A DNA stretch of 64,000 nt. Source: Serripes groenlandicus (Eukaryota; Mollusca; Bivalvia; Cardiida; Cardiidae). The notes below the pieces were generated by a model. The model worked only from the letters and a program-made list of their open reading frames with translations, made no database searches and was not told the origin of the DNA. The position numbers were made by a program, and so were the translations under genes. This document shows positions 32,075-43,465 of this stretch, in pieces; the first letter of the stretch is position 1, and the number at the start of each line of letters is the position of its first letter. Where the stretch lies: the NCBI GenBank assembly GCA_031761405.1, contig JASEVX010000007.1, forward strand, positions 34,017,677-34,081,676, written 5' to 3'.

Positions 32075-32298
32075 CCCTTTCCCTCATACAACAATTCTGC
32101 AGCAGACGACTTTGAACGTATTTTGTCAAAAAATAGAAAATCTCCATAATTGAATGGATAACCTATGACAAAAAGTGGAAAACATTGTGACAAAAGGAGA
32201 AATTGCACGTTTTGTGCAATTTCTTCTTTTGTCACTATGTTTTCAAAAAGCCGTGCTGCAGAGGCGTCAGAAAGCGTCTATATGAGGGAAAGGGTTAA
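32071..32298 (-). mobile_element. TTAA MITE, young copy, third of three
   Basis: Complete; loop GCACGTTTTGTGC; two-base deletion in GCCGTGCTGCAG. Confidence 0.92.
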
Positions 32299-32358
32299 CA
32301 TTTTCTTAATTTTTAGAAGGTTACACATTTTTGGTTCTAGAAATATTTTATCAGTTTT

Positions 32359-32583
32359 ACCTTTCCGAAATACAACAAAACTGCAGCAGATGATTTTGAA
32401 AACCTCATGGCAAAAATATGGAAAATCTTTACAAAGAGAGTGTAATTATTAAATAGAATTGTAATGTAAATGTTTGACAAAAGCGGAAATGGCTCATTAT
32501 GGTTAAATCCTCATATTCCCACAATTTTTTCATTAGTCCTAGTGCATATTCGTTAAAACATGTCTGCATTTCGGAAAGGGTTG
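32359..32583 (-). mobile_element. TTAA element, decayed copy
   Basis: TACCTTTCCGAAATACAAC start, loop region GCTCATTATGG, TTTCGGAAAGGGTTGG end. Confidence 0.7.
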
Positions 32584-32694
32584 GAACAAATCTGATGAGT
32601 TCAGTAAGTGAGATTAGGCTTGAAAAAGAAACTGGTCTGCATCAGGAAAAATGTTCAGTGCATTTTACTACATTTGATTCTCCTTCAATTATTC

Positions 32695-32823
32695 CTGCTC
32701 ATAATGAGCAATTTCTCCTTTTGCCACAATAATTTCAACTATATTCCATAAACAAACTTTTATTTATGGAGAACATTTTCAAAGTCGTCTGCTGCAAATT
32801 TGTTGTATGTGGGAAAGGATTAA
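32695..32823 (+). mobile_element. TTAA element, right half
   Basis: GCTCATAATGAGCAATTTC through GTCGTCTGCTGCAAAT to GTGGGAAAGGATTAA. Confidence 0.75.
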
Positions 32824-32879
32824 ATAGTAAATACATGTACACGTATAATCTCAATTTTCATCAATAGTCTTTCTGGTAG

Positions 32880-33170
32880 AGGATACATTTTGATGCATCA
32901 GTACAAGACATCCTCATTGAAAAAGGAGAAATTGTTAAGAAGATCAAATTCTGGTTTATTTAACAATATTTTAATTCTGTATCAAAATTATTCTTTCATT
33001 TGTGTTACAGTTTCTTCTTCTAATGCTTGCAAAGTAGATGACAGAAGAAAATATAATAAAGGAACAATTAGTAGTAAAGAACCTAAAGATTTTAACATTT
33101 ATATGATTGCATTCAGTAAGGAAAGGAGAATGCTTCAGAATGTGTCTGCATGTGGAAAAGGGATAAGAAG
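32880..33170. mobile_element. Decayed TTAA-element pieces mimicking an exon
   Basis: GATGCATCAGTACAAGACATC, AAAAAGGAGAAATTG, TATCAAAATTATTCTTTCAT and TTGCAAAGTAGATGACA follow the element's internal order; a second right-end piece ends GCATGTGGAAAAGGGATAA. Confidence 0.55.
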
Positions 33171-33276
33171 AATTGAACACATTGGGGCAAAAAGATGGAG
33201 CAATTTTCCTTCAACTACAATGTTGTCAAGATCAAGAGTAGTCTGCTACAGTTAAGTCAAGATACGGTTGCATGTG

Positions 33277-33441
33277 TTAACCTTTTCCTACATACGACAA
33301 ATCAGCAGCAGACGACTTTGAAAACATTGTGGCAAAAGATGAAATTGCTCATTTTGAGCAATTTCTCCTTTTGTCACAATGTTTTCAAAAGAAGTATGCT
33401 GCAGAGGCGTCAGAAGGCGTCTATATGTGGGAAAGGGTCAA
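33277..33441 (-). mobile_element. TTAA element, internally deleted copy
   Basis: TTAACCTTTTCCTACATACG start, perfect loop GCTCATTTTGAGC, GTGGGAAAGGGTCAA end. Confidence 0.87.
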
Positions 33442-33493
33442 AAGGTTTGGATAGAAGAAAAGTGACTGTATCTTCTTATATTTCTCATTTCAG

Positions 33494-33619
33494 TTGAGTT
33501 AGATGACAGTCAGTTGTTAGCCAAGAAGACGACAGAAGAAAACAGTGCCTTAAAAACTGAACTGACCGACAATAAATGTTTGGTGGGAAAGAAGTCCGAA
33601 ATGGTCATAGATCTTCAAG
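33494..33619 (+). CDS. Coiled-coil gene, exon 9 (126 nt, six heptads)
   Basis: Phase 1/1, 42 codons, exactly twice the 63-nt module, consistent with fusion of two modules by intron loss. Acceptor TCATTTCAG ends at 33493, donor GTAAAA at 33620. It begins V-ELDDSQLLAKKTTEENSAL and ends SEMVIDLQ. Confidence 0.88.
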
Positions 33620-34133
33620 GTAAAACATTGCTGTCTTTACTGAATTTAAAAGGTGTCCTATTGTGGGAAATGTTTTTCTTTAGCTCTACTTTTTCGAAGA
33701 ATAAGGAGGGCTATTACAGTAACTTTTATGTCGGCGTCGGTGTTGCAGCTTTGGTTTAAGTTTTGCATGCAAGACCTTTATCGAAAACCACAGATGCTAT
33801 TGCGTTGAAACTTCACACATTTATTGGACTTTATTGCATGACCTTGCAGGAAAAGTCCCATAACTCTACATAATATTTTGACTGAATTATGACACTTTTT
33901 GGACTTAGAAATTCTGCTCAAATTTGTGTGTGCAACTACATTAAGAGTCCCTATCTCAGTAACTACCTTATTATTATTAGTTTGGGGTTATTTACCCTCA
34001 CCTTTCGGCATAAAGCCATTTGGGATTTATGTATTGCATTGAAACTTTATACAACCATTCGAAGTCATCACGCCTATGTCAATAGTAAGTAAGTAAGATA
34101 ACTCATGATTTAATGCACATTATGGCCCTTTTT

Positions 34134-34294
34134 GTGTCACCCTGCGTAGCATGGTAGGCACTTAGGGATTACTTTTTCTTTGTCCGGCGTCTGTCTGTCT
34201 GTCTGTTTGAATGTCTGTCTGTTACACTTTTTCGTCACACTTTCAATGAGCAGGTGATACATATGCTCCGCGGAGCACTCCATTCTAGTTTTAC
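34134..34294 (-). repeat. AGAATGGAGTGCTCC...CAGGTGACA repeat, inverse copy
   Basis: GTGTCACCCTGCGTAGCATG to GCGGAGCACTCCATTCTAG; compare 12881-13170 on the other strand. Confidence 0.75.
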
Positions 34295-34435
34295 TTAATA
34301 GAATTTCTAGTTAAAGTTTTGTGTGCAACTTCATTCAGAGTCCATATTTCAGTAACTATCTATTTTTCGTGCAACAACAGTCATTAGGAGTACATATCTC
34401 AGTAACTACATGATGCAATGCATTCAAACTTTATA

Positions 34436-36423
34436 CAATAAAAATAAAAGCGCGAAAATCAAACAAAGGGTTGTGTCGGTGTCGCGTGTGTTGTTTAGGC
34501 TGACTACAATGCAATCAACCCTTAAGTCACATTTGTCCGTTTTCCAACCCAGAGAAGTCAATGACGGAATTCCTCAAAACGTTGAACGTGAAGGAAGCAA
34601 TTCACATCTACGCAGAAGCTTGGAACGACGTCACAGAACGCTGCATACAACATTGTTGGAAAAAGGGCCTTGGGGACGCTATACCAGCTGAAGAAGAAGA
34701 CAGCGAAAACGATTTTGACGGCTTCGACAAACACGAGATACAGGCTGCTGAGCAATCACTTCGTACAATCCAAACCTCAGACAACCAAGATACAATCGAT
34801 GCAAGACGCGTTTTTGGGGACAACTTTAGCACTGACGATTATACAACGTGGAACACAATTGATCATGACCTACCCACACACCAGGAGATGACGGATGATG
34901 ACATACTGCAGAGCGTGCAGCAAAGTGAAACCACCATTCTCACTGAAGACCATGACGACGACGATGAAGATATCCAACCTTCTCAGAAAATGTCAACACT
35001 CGTACAAAGTACCGAAGATGTCCTTCGCCATATAGAGTCTTCCGTTTGGGGTACAGCAGCACAAGTAACGGACCTTCGAAACATTCTCAGCCTGGTCAGA
35101 TCAGAAGCCCGAAACACACAGACTCAACGTAAATTGACTGACTTCTTTAACAACCGACCCGTCTAGTGTAGAAACAAACTAATGACAGAACTTCTTTTCT
35201 CACAATGTTTACAAATGTTTACAAAAGTTAAATAGCTGTAGGGTGGATAGGGGTGTTTGTTAGTGTATATAAATGTATAATAATGTATGAACTCCTATTC
35301 TAACAATGTTTTCAAAAATGTATATGATGCATGAATTAATTACGGGTCCGACATTATGTGTTTATCCTTTTCTCACAGTGTTTTCAAAAGCTTTCTGCTG
35401 CAACTGCGTCAAAAGTAATTGCATTCACGAAGTCCATTAAAAGTGTGTGTAATTTGTACATAGGTGAAGTTATGTTACGAGTTACAGGGGTTTTATAGTA
35501 ATTTGTAAATGAAGTCACCCATTTATATAGCTTGGGAAAATCCATTCACTTTTTGTGAAAAGATAACATGTGTCTCCAGGGCATTCTTACAAGCGCGTGA
35601 AATTGCGGTAAACATTACGTCATATTCCTACTTTCTTTTGTTCCCCGGATAGATTGAGCTGCCGCGACAAATGAAAATCACCCATTTAAAAATAATTATT
35701 TCATCCTTACCCATTTGCACACGCATTTTGACACATCTGCAGCAGATTTCTTTTGATACCGTTGTGACAAAAGGAGATATTACTACATGTACTACATTTT
35801 GTTTGAAATTGGATAATTAAACTTTGAATAAAAAGGATTTTAAAGGTATGAATCTTTTTTCTTGTGTTTAACAACTTTGAAGTAGAAACAACATGTAAGG
35901 AAAGGATGCATCGCTGATAACTGATTACGCTGCTAACAAGCAGCTTCTCTTTTTCTCACAATGTTTTCCAATGCTGTCTGCTACATCTGCATTTGAAGCT
36001 ATGAATACGTGGTTTGAGAATTAATTATTTTTCTTTTAAATAAGTTTGAAAAGAAGAGAAAAATGTAAGGAAAGGAGCATAAGGGCCAGTTTACCTTTTC
36101 TAACAATTTTTTCAAAGGCTGTTTTTTTTTTTATTTATCTGCAACAAAAGTCAATAACGACAGGACAATTAGATTTTTACTGAATAAAAGAATACAAACT
36201 AACCGAAATTTGTTTGATTATAAATTTGAAAGCAGAAGACGACTTTCAAAACGTTTGTCATTGCATGCAGTTAAACGGTGGAGATTGACGAGTATCAGGT
36301 TTTGGCATGCTGAGGCATATTACTTGTGATTGCTTTAATTTCTAATGGTGATCGCGATGTCAGATTCCAACGCGATGCTAGGCCTTGGACCCCTAGTATC
36401 GCGATATACTGGAACTCCAGTGT
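34436..36423 (+). mobile_element. Tigger/pogo-like DNA transposon, 5'-truncated
   Basis: The flanking repeat reads ...CTTTATACAA before it and TATAACTCTTCCCAACC after it; at 54632-54650 the uninterrupted version reads GTTATACAAATCTTCCC. The insert therefore lies between, with TA at the edge as expected for the Tc1/mariner-pogo group. The right end is TATACTGGAACTCCAGTG. The matching left end is not visible, so only the 3' portion, with the end of the transposase, is kept. Confidence 0.6.
34501..35166 (+). pseudogene. Tigger/pogo-family (DDE_1) transposase, C-terminal remnant
   Basis: Open frame from a stop at 34500 to TAG at 35164, with an internal ATG at 34561 giving 201 residues. VKEAIHIYAEAWNDVTERCI followed by QHCWKKG matches the C-terminal part of TIGD/Jerky/pogo transposases (an AWN-V-x-TI-x-NCW-KAG-type block after the DDE core). 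Then comes a very acidic Asp/Glu/Gln/Ser/Thr tail, common in this family, ending in QRKLTDFFNNRPV. QRKLTDFF (residues 189-196) is a canonical PCNA-interacting motif (Q-x-x-L-x-x-F-F); pogo transposase is known to bind PCNA. The DNA-binding and catalytic domains are missing, so the remnant is inactive. Codon use and GC are unlike the flanking AT-rich DNA. Confidence 0.8.
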
Positions 36424-36871
36424 ATAACTCTTCCCAACCATTACACATTTGTTAATAATCAAGTAAGATAACTCTATCTTGCATATAATGAGAATTATGA
36501 CCCTTTATTATATGACATAGAAATTCTTGTTAAGCGGTTAAATAGTCAAGCGCGCTCTCTTACGGACATCTCTTGTTTAAATAACTATTTATCTGATATG
36601 ATCTTCTCTTGATTGTCTGCTTTAGAAACATCTGAGTTGAAACAGGAGTTGAAAATATTGTGGCAACAGGGTAAATTGCTCATGTAGAGGAATATTTCCT
36701 TTTCTCACAATGTTTATTATTGAAAATGATGTGCTTCAGAGGCATAAATGTTACCTGTATCAGCCGAATACAAACTTTAATTTGACAGATTTATAATGGT
36801 AAATTGGAGCAGCAAATGAAGACATGTATATCTTTTCTTTTTTTATTCTTTATATACTCTTTCTTTTGCAG

Positions 36872-36934
36872 AACAATTACAAAAAGCCGAAAGTACCACA
36901 AAAGAAGTAAAACAACATATTTTAGAACTTAGGG
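36872..36934 (+). CDS. Coiled-coil gene, exon 10 (63 nt)
   Basis: Phase 1/1, 21 codons. Acceptor TTTCTTTTGCAG ends at 36871 with a strong pyrimidine tract, donor GTAAGT at 36935. It reads E-QLQKAESTTKEVKQHILELR. A TTAA element starts about 14 bp into the next intron. Confidence 0.9.
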
Positions 36935-36947
36935 GTAAGTGTTCCTT

Positions 36948-37157
36948 TAACTCTTCTCCTGACACCTTTGCAGCAGACAACATTCGAAAACATTTTGACA
37001 AAAGGAGAAATTGCTTAAAACAAGCAATTTCTACCTTTGCCAAAATGTTTTCATCTCCATCCAACTATTATACGTTCATTTGCAGAGATTTTTCATACTT
37101 TTGCCAAGACGTTTTCGAAGTTGTCTGCTGCAGAATTGTTGTATGTGGGAAACGGTA
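36948..37157 (+). mobile_element. TTAA element next to exon 10, left end decayed
   Basis: TTAACTCTTCTCCTGACACC start, loop GCTTAAAACAAGC, TATGTGGGAAACGGTAAA end. Confidence 0.78.
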
Positions 37158-37540
37158 AATTATTATTCAGGAATCTCCTTTGACAATATATATCGGAAGG
37201 AAAATGTTAAATCTCTGAAATTATGAATATAGTTTTGATACAAATTTGAAAAATGTCCTATTTAGTCAGTGTAAATAAAACTGTCACATGATAATTACCT
37301 AACAAGGTCATACTTCATACAAATACAGTGTTTCACCTGACCAGCAGTCATGTGACTGTGACATGTCAATTTAGAGAGAATATATGAGCCTCTAGTCTCA
37401 GTTGGAGTCTTATTGCATATACATATAGTGAAGGCTCAAGTGAGACTAAAGATGCACAGTATCCCCAGAGTCATTACTGTCTTCCTTTATGTTTAAAAGA
37501 TTTAGAAGCATATTTTGACAAAAAAAAGTTAAGTGTAATC
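37158..37540. other. Intron, nothing recognised
   Basis: No frame, repeat or RNA supported before the satellite begins. Confidence 0.5.
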
Positions 37541-39439
37541 CCACTAGCTTGATGCCAAGCTACCTTTATATGCCCCACGACTTTAAGTGTAGTCCCACTA
37601 GTTTGATGCCAAGGTACCTTTATATGTGCTGCCCCGACTTTAAGTGTAGTCCCACTAGTTTGATGCCAAGGTACCTTTATATGTGCTGCCCCGACTTTAA
37701 GTGTAGTCCCACTAGTTTGATGCCAAGATACCTTTATATGTGCCGCCCCGACTTTAAGTGTAGTCCCACTAGTTTGATGCCAAGGTACCTTTATATGCCC
37801 CCTACTTTAAGTGTAGTCCCACTAGTTTGATGCCAAGGTACCTTTATATGCCCCCCGACTTTAAGTGTAGTTCCACTATTTTGATGCCAAGGTACCTTTA
37901 TATGCCCCAACTTTAAGTGTAGTCCCACTAGTTTGATGCCAAGGTACCTTTATATGCCCCGACTTTAAGTGTAGTCCCACTAGCTAGATATATATGTGCC
38001 GCCCCCGACGTTTAGTGTAGTCCCTCTAGTTTGATGCCAAGGTACCTTTATATGCCCCCCGACTTTAAGTGTAGTCCCACTAGTTTGATACCAAGGTACC
38101 TTTATATGCGCCAACTTTAAGTGTAGTCCCACTAGTTTGATGCCAAGGTACCTTTATATGCCCCGACTTTAAGTGTAGTCCCACTAGCTAGATGCTAAGG
38201 TACCTTTATATGTGCCACCCCCGACTTTAAGTGTAGTCCCACTAGTTTGATGCCAAGGTACCTTTATATGCCCCTGACTTTAAGTGTAGTCCCACTAGTG
38301 TGATGCCAAGGTACCTTTATATGCCCCCAACTTTAAGTGTAGTCCCACTAGTGTGATGCCAAGGTACCTTTATATGCCCCCAACTTTAAGAGTAGTCCCA
38401 CTAGTTTGATGCCAAGGTACCTTTATATGCCCCATACTTTAAGTTTAGTCCCACTAGTTTGATGCCAAGGTACCTTCATATGCCCCACAACTTTAAGTGT
38501 AGTCCCACTAGTTCGACACCAAGGTACCTTTATATTTCCCACAACTTTAAGTGTAGTCCCACTAGTTTGACACCAAGGTACCTTTATATGCCCCATGACT
38601 TTAAGTGTAGTCCCACTAGTTTGATGCCAAGGTACCTTTATATGCCCCCGACTTTAAGTGTAGTCCCACTAGTGTGATGCCAAGGTACCTTTATATGCCC
38701 CCAACTTTAAGTGTAGTCCCACTAGTTTGATGCCAAGGTACCTTCATATGCCCCACAACTTTAAGTGTAGTCCCACTAGTTCGACACCAAGGTACCTTTA
38801 TATTTCCCACAACTTTAAGTGTAGTCCCACTAGTTTGACACCAAGGTACCTTTATATGCCCCATGACTTTAAGTGTAGTTCCACTAGTTTGATGCCAAGG
38901 TACCTTTATATGCCCCCAACTTTAAGTGTAGTCCCACTAGTTTGATGCCAAGGTACCTTCATATGCCCCACAACTTTAAGTGTAGTCCCACTAGTTCAAC
39001 ACCAAGGTACCTTTATATTTCCCACAACTTTAAGTGTAGTCCCACTAGTTTGACACCAAGGTACCTTTATATGCCCCATGACTTTAAGTGTAGTTCCACT
39101 AGTTTGATGCCAAGGTACCTTTATATGCCCCCGACTTTAAGTGTAGTCCCACTAGTGTGATGCCAAGGTACCTTTATATGCCCCCAACTTTAAGTGTAGT
39201 CCCACTAGTTTGATGCCAAGGTACCTTTATATGCCCCCAATTTTAAGTGTAGTCCCACTAGTTTGATGCCAAGGTACCTTTATATGCCCCACAACTTTAA
39301 GTGTAGTCCCACTAGTTTGACCCCAAGGTACCTTTATATGCCCCACAACTTTAAGTGTAGTCCCACTAGTTTGACACCAAGGTACCTTTATATGCCCCAT
39401 GACTTCAAGTGTAGTCCCACTAGTTTGATGCCAAGGTAC

Positions 39440-40455
39440 TAGGGATGGGAACGAATGTTGAAAACGATATTCGAATATTCGTTTTCCTTATTCGAATATA
39501 TTCGCTTATTCGATTTTCGAATCAGAAATCGGTATCCGATTTCAGGTTATTCCATTCAGATACTCCCGTTTTCTTTTTCAAATAATGGCAATTTTCCAAG
39601 TAAAGGTATGAGCTATTGTTTACGTATATATTTCATGTTTTCAACTGAACTTACACTCTCTTTTTCCCCAACAGATGTATTTGAATTTCAAGTAAATCAA
39701 GAAATAAATCCCTTCCAAACGATTAACCAAATCGCAACGTTTTGTGAGCCGTATATTCATTCAGGTGTCGCTTTTTACCGAGTTTAATATTGAATCGAAT
39801 CAAATAATTAACGAAATAATTATAAATCTTATTCATACAAAAAGCATAGGGAGTTGGGTGATATTTCTTTTACCGATTTCGTCTAGTCAATTTAACCACG
39901 TGTTGGAAGAAAACAAAATCGCGGACGATTCAATTTGTTCGCTTATGTGACTTCATTTTTGAAGAGGTAAAGAGGAAAGCTGCATACTTTTAAGACGTAA
40001 TGCGATGTTTACATATGATTTATTCAATGTTTGCAACAGCTGTCTTTGATGTAAACATCGACTATGTTTTGGTTAGGCTGGGAGGGTTTTACGGAACTGA
40101 AGACTGTCAACGTTTATACATGTTTGTTGATTTAAAAATATCGAACAAACTGGTCGTCAATGTGATGTCTGGTTACACACGTTTAGATCTCTGGTTAACG
40201 TACACGTGACAATTATTGATTTTATTATCGTTTCTTATGTTTTAACATACGTTGTAAAAACACAACAAACGACACATACACAAACTTTATCACTTCACCC
40301 TTAATCATGATTAGCTCCAACTCGCGACCGATGTCAGAATTTTACTTATAATGTTTTGTTTATTTTTAGAAAATAGTACACTGAAAACGAATATTCTTAT
40401 TCGACAACATTATTCGAATATTCGTCCGTTTTTCGAATATTCATTCCCATCCCTT
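39440..40455 (+). mobile_element. hAT-like non-autonomous transposon, copy 1 (1,016 bp)
   Basis: Ends TAGGGATGGGAACGAATGTT and, inverted, AATATTCATTCCCATCCCTT. The 8-bp duplication CAAGGTAC (39432-39439, 40456-40463) is the hallmark of hAT elements. Subterminal TTCGAATATTCG repeats. The longest frames (69 and 110 codons) match no transposase that I recognise; mobility would need an enzyme in trans. Confidence 0.88.
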
Positions 40456-42427
40456 CAAGGTACCTTTATATGCCCCGACTTTAAGTGTAGTCCCACTAGT
40501 CTGATGCCAAGGTACCTTATATGCCCCCGACTTTAAGTGTAGTCCCACTAGTTTGATGCCAAGGTACCTTTATATGCCCCACAACTTTAAGTGTAATCCC
40601 ACTAGTTCGACACCAAGGTACCTTTATATGCCCCCGACTTTAACTAGTTCAACTAGTTTGATGCCAAGTTACCTTTATATGCCCCCAACTTTAAATGTAG
40701 TCCCACTAGCTTGATGCCAAGCTACCTTTATATGCCCCCGATTTTAAGTGTAGTCCCACTAGTTTGATGCCAAGGTATATTTATATGCCCCCTACTTTAA
40801 GTGTAGTTCCACTATTTTGATGCCAAGGTACCTTTATATGCCCCAACTTTAAGTGTAGTCCCACTAGTTTGATGCCAAGGTACCTTTATATGCCCCGACT
40901 TTAAGTGTAGTCCCACTAGCTAGATATATATGTGCCGCCCCCGACGTTTAGTGTAGTCCCTCTAGTTTGATGCCAAGGTACCTTTATATGCCCCCCGACT
41001 TTAAGTGTAGTCCCACTAGTTTGATACCAAGGTACCTTTATATGCCCCAACTTTAAGTGTAGTCCCACTAGTTTGATGCCAAGGTACCTTTATATGCCCT
41101 GACTTTAAGTGTAGTCCCACTAGCTAGATGCTAAGGTACCTTTATATGTGCCACCCCCGACTTTAAGTGTAGTCCCACTAGTTTGATGCCAAGGTACCTT
41201 TATATGCCCCCGACTTTAAGTGTAGTCCCACTAGTGTGATGCCAAGGTTCCTTTATATGCCCCCAACTTTAAGTGTAGTCCCACTAGTGTGATGCCAAGG
41301 TACCTTTATATGCCCCCAACTTTAAGAGTAGTCCCACTAGTTTGATGCCAAGGTACCTTTATATGCCCCCAACTTTAAGTTTAGTCCCACTAGTTTGATG
41401 CCAAGGTACCTTCATATGCCCCACAACTTTAAATGTAGTCCCACTAGTTCGACACCAAGGTACCTTTATATTTCCCACAACTTTAAGTGTAGTCCCACTA
41501 GTTTGACACCAAGGTACCTTTATATGCCCCATGACTTTAAGTGTAGTCCCACTAGTTTGATGCCAAGGTACCTTTATATGCCCCGACTTTAAGTGTAGTC
41601 CCACTAGTGTGATGCCAAGGTACCTTTATATGCCCCCAACTTTAAGTGTAGTCCCACTAGTTTGATGCCAAGGTACCTTCATATGCCCCACAACTTTAAG
41701 TGTAGTCCCACTAGTTCGACACCAAGGTACCTTTATATTTCCCACAACTTTAAGTGTAGTCCCACTAGTTTGACACCAAGGTACCTTTATATGCCCCATG
41801 ACTTTAAGTGTAGTCCCACTAGTTTGATGCCAAGGTACCTTTATATGCCCCCAACTTTAAGTGTAATCCCACTAGTGTGATGCCAAGGTACCTTTATATG
41901 CCCCCGACTTTAAGTGTAGTCCCACTAGTTTGATGCCAAGGTACCTTCATATGCCCCACAACTTTAAGTGTAGTCCCACTAGTTCGACACCAAGGTACCT
42001 TTATATTTCCCACAACTTTAAGTGTAGTCCCACTAGTTTGACACCAAGGTACCTTTATATGCCCCATGACTTTAAGTGTAGTTCCACTAGTTTGATGCCA
42101 AGGTACCTTTATATGCCCCCGACTTTAAGTGTAGTCCCACTAGTGTGATGCCAAGGTACCTTTATATGCCCCCAACTTTAAGTGTAGTCCCACTAGTTTG
42201 ATGCCAAGGTACCTTTATATGCCCCCAACTTTAAGTGTAGTCCCACTAGTTTGATGCCAAGGTACCTTTATATGCCCCACAACTTTAAGTGTAGTCCCAC
42301 TAGTTTGACCCCAAGGTACCTTTATATGCCCCACAACTTTAAGTGTAGTCCCACTAGTTTGACACCAAGGTACCTTTATATGCCCCATGACTTTAAGTGT
42401 AGTCCCACTAGTTTGATGCCAAGGTAC

Positions 42428-43465
42428 TAGGGATGGGAACGAATATTGAAAACGATATTCGAATATTCGTTTTCCTTATTCGAATATATTCGTTTTCCTT
42501 ATTCGAATATATTCGAATATTCGATTTTCGAATCAGAAATCGGTATCCGATTTCAGGTTATTCCATTCAGATACTCCCGTTTTCTTTTTCAAATAATGGC
42601 AATTTTCCAAGTAAAGGTATGAGCTATTGTTTACGTATATATTTCATGTTTTCAACTGAACTTACACTCTCTTTTTCCCCAACAGATGTATTTGAATTTC
42701 AAGTAAATCAAGAAATAAATCCCTTCCAAACGATAAACCAAATCGCAACGTTTTGTGAGCCGTATATTCATTCAGGTGTCGCTTTTTACCGAGTTTAATA
42801 TTGAATCGAATCAAATAATTAACTAAATAATTATAAATCTTATTCATACAAAAAGCATAGGGAGTTGGGTGATATTTCTTTTACCGATTTCGTCTAGTCA
42901 ATTTAACCGCGTGTTGGAAGAAAACAAAATCGCGGACGATTCAATTTGTTCGCTTATGTGACTTCATTTTTGAAGAGGTAAAGAGGAAAGCTGCAAACTT
43001 TTAAGACGTAATGCGATGTTTACATATGATTTATTCAATGTTTGCAACAGCTGTCTTTGATGTAAACATCGACTATGTTTTGGTTAGGCTGGGAGGGTTT
43101 TACGGAACTGCAGACTGTCAACGTTTATACATGTTTGTTGATTTAAAAATATCGAACAAACTGGTCGTCAATGTGATGTCTGGTTACACACGTTTAGATC
43201 TCTGGTTAACGTACACGTGACAATTATTGATTTTATTATCGTTTCTTATGTTTTAACATACGTTGTAAAAACACAACAAACGACACATACACAAACTTTA
43301 TCACTTCACCCTTAATCATGATTAGCTCCAACTCGCGACCGATGTCAGAATTTTACTTATAATGTTTTGTTTATTTTTAGAAAATAGTACACTGAAAACG
43401 AATATTCTTATTCGACAACATTATTCGAATATTCGTCCGTTTTTTGAATATTCGTTCCCATCCTA
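42428..43465 (+). mobile_element. hAT-like non-autonomous transposon, copy 2 (1,038 bp)
   Basis: Same ends (TAGGGATGGGAACGAATATT / TTCGTTCCCATCCTA) and the same CAAGGTAC duplication (42420-42427, 43466-43473). It differs from copy 1 by a few substitutions and one extra TTCGTTTTCCTTATTCGAAT block near the left end. Confidence 0.88.

Larger units (their letters stand above)
33677..36582 (+). repeat. AGCTC...CTTGTTT dispersed repeat holding two nested insertions
   Basis: Head TTAGCTCTACTTTTTCGAAG, GGCGTCGGTGTTGC and tail AGTCAAGCGCGCTC ... CATCTCTTGTTT match the copy at 53692-54830. Inside are the repeat at 34134-34294 and the Tigger-like remnant at about 34436-36423. 35170-36350 has scattered TTAA-element words (35350-35410, 35706-35790, 35935-36000) but no gene. 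Confidence 0.65.

Noticed and set aside
33011..33115. A possible extra exon (105 nt, phase 1/1, TTACAG acceptor, GTAAGG donor).
   Set aside because: It is open and in phase, but it runs through a decayed TTAA element whose usual internal TTTACAG and GTCTGCTGCAGATG words create the apparent splice sites; composition is not coil-like. Kept out unless transcripts support it.
37549..37830. Open frames of 60-93 codons in the 54-bp satellite.
   Set aside because: They follow the repeat unit, start at arbitrary ATGs, occur in both strands and have no independent coding evidence.
40000..40209. 69-codon frame conserved in both hAT-like copies as a gene.
   Set aside because: Conservation is explained by the recent duplication of the whole block; no domain recognised.
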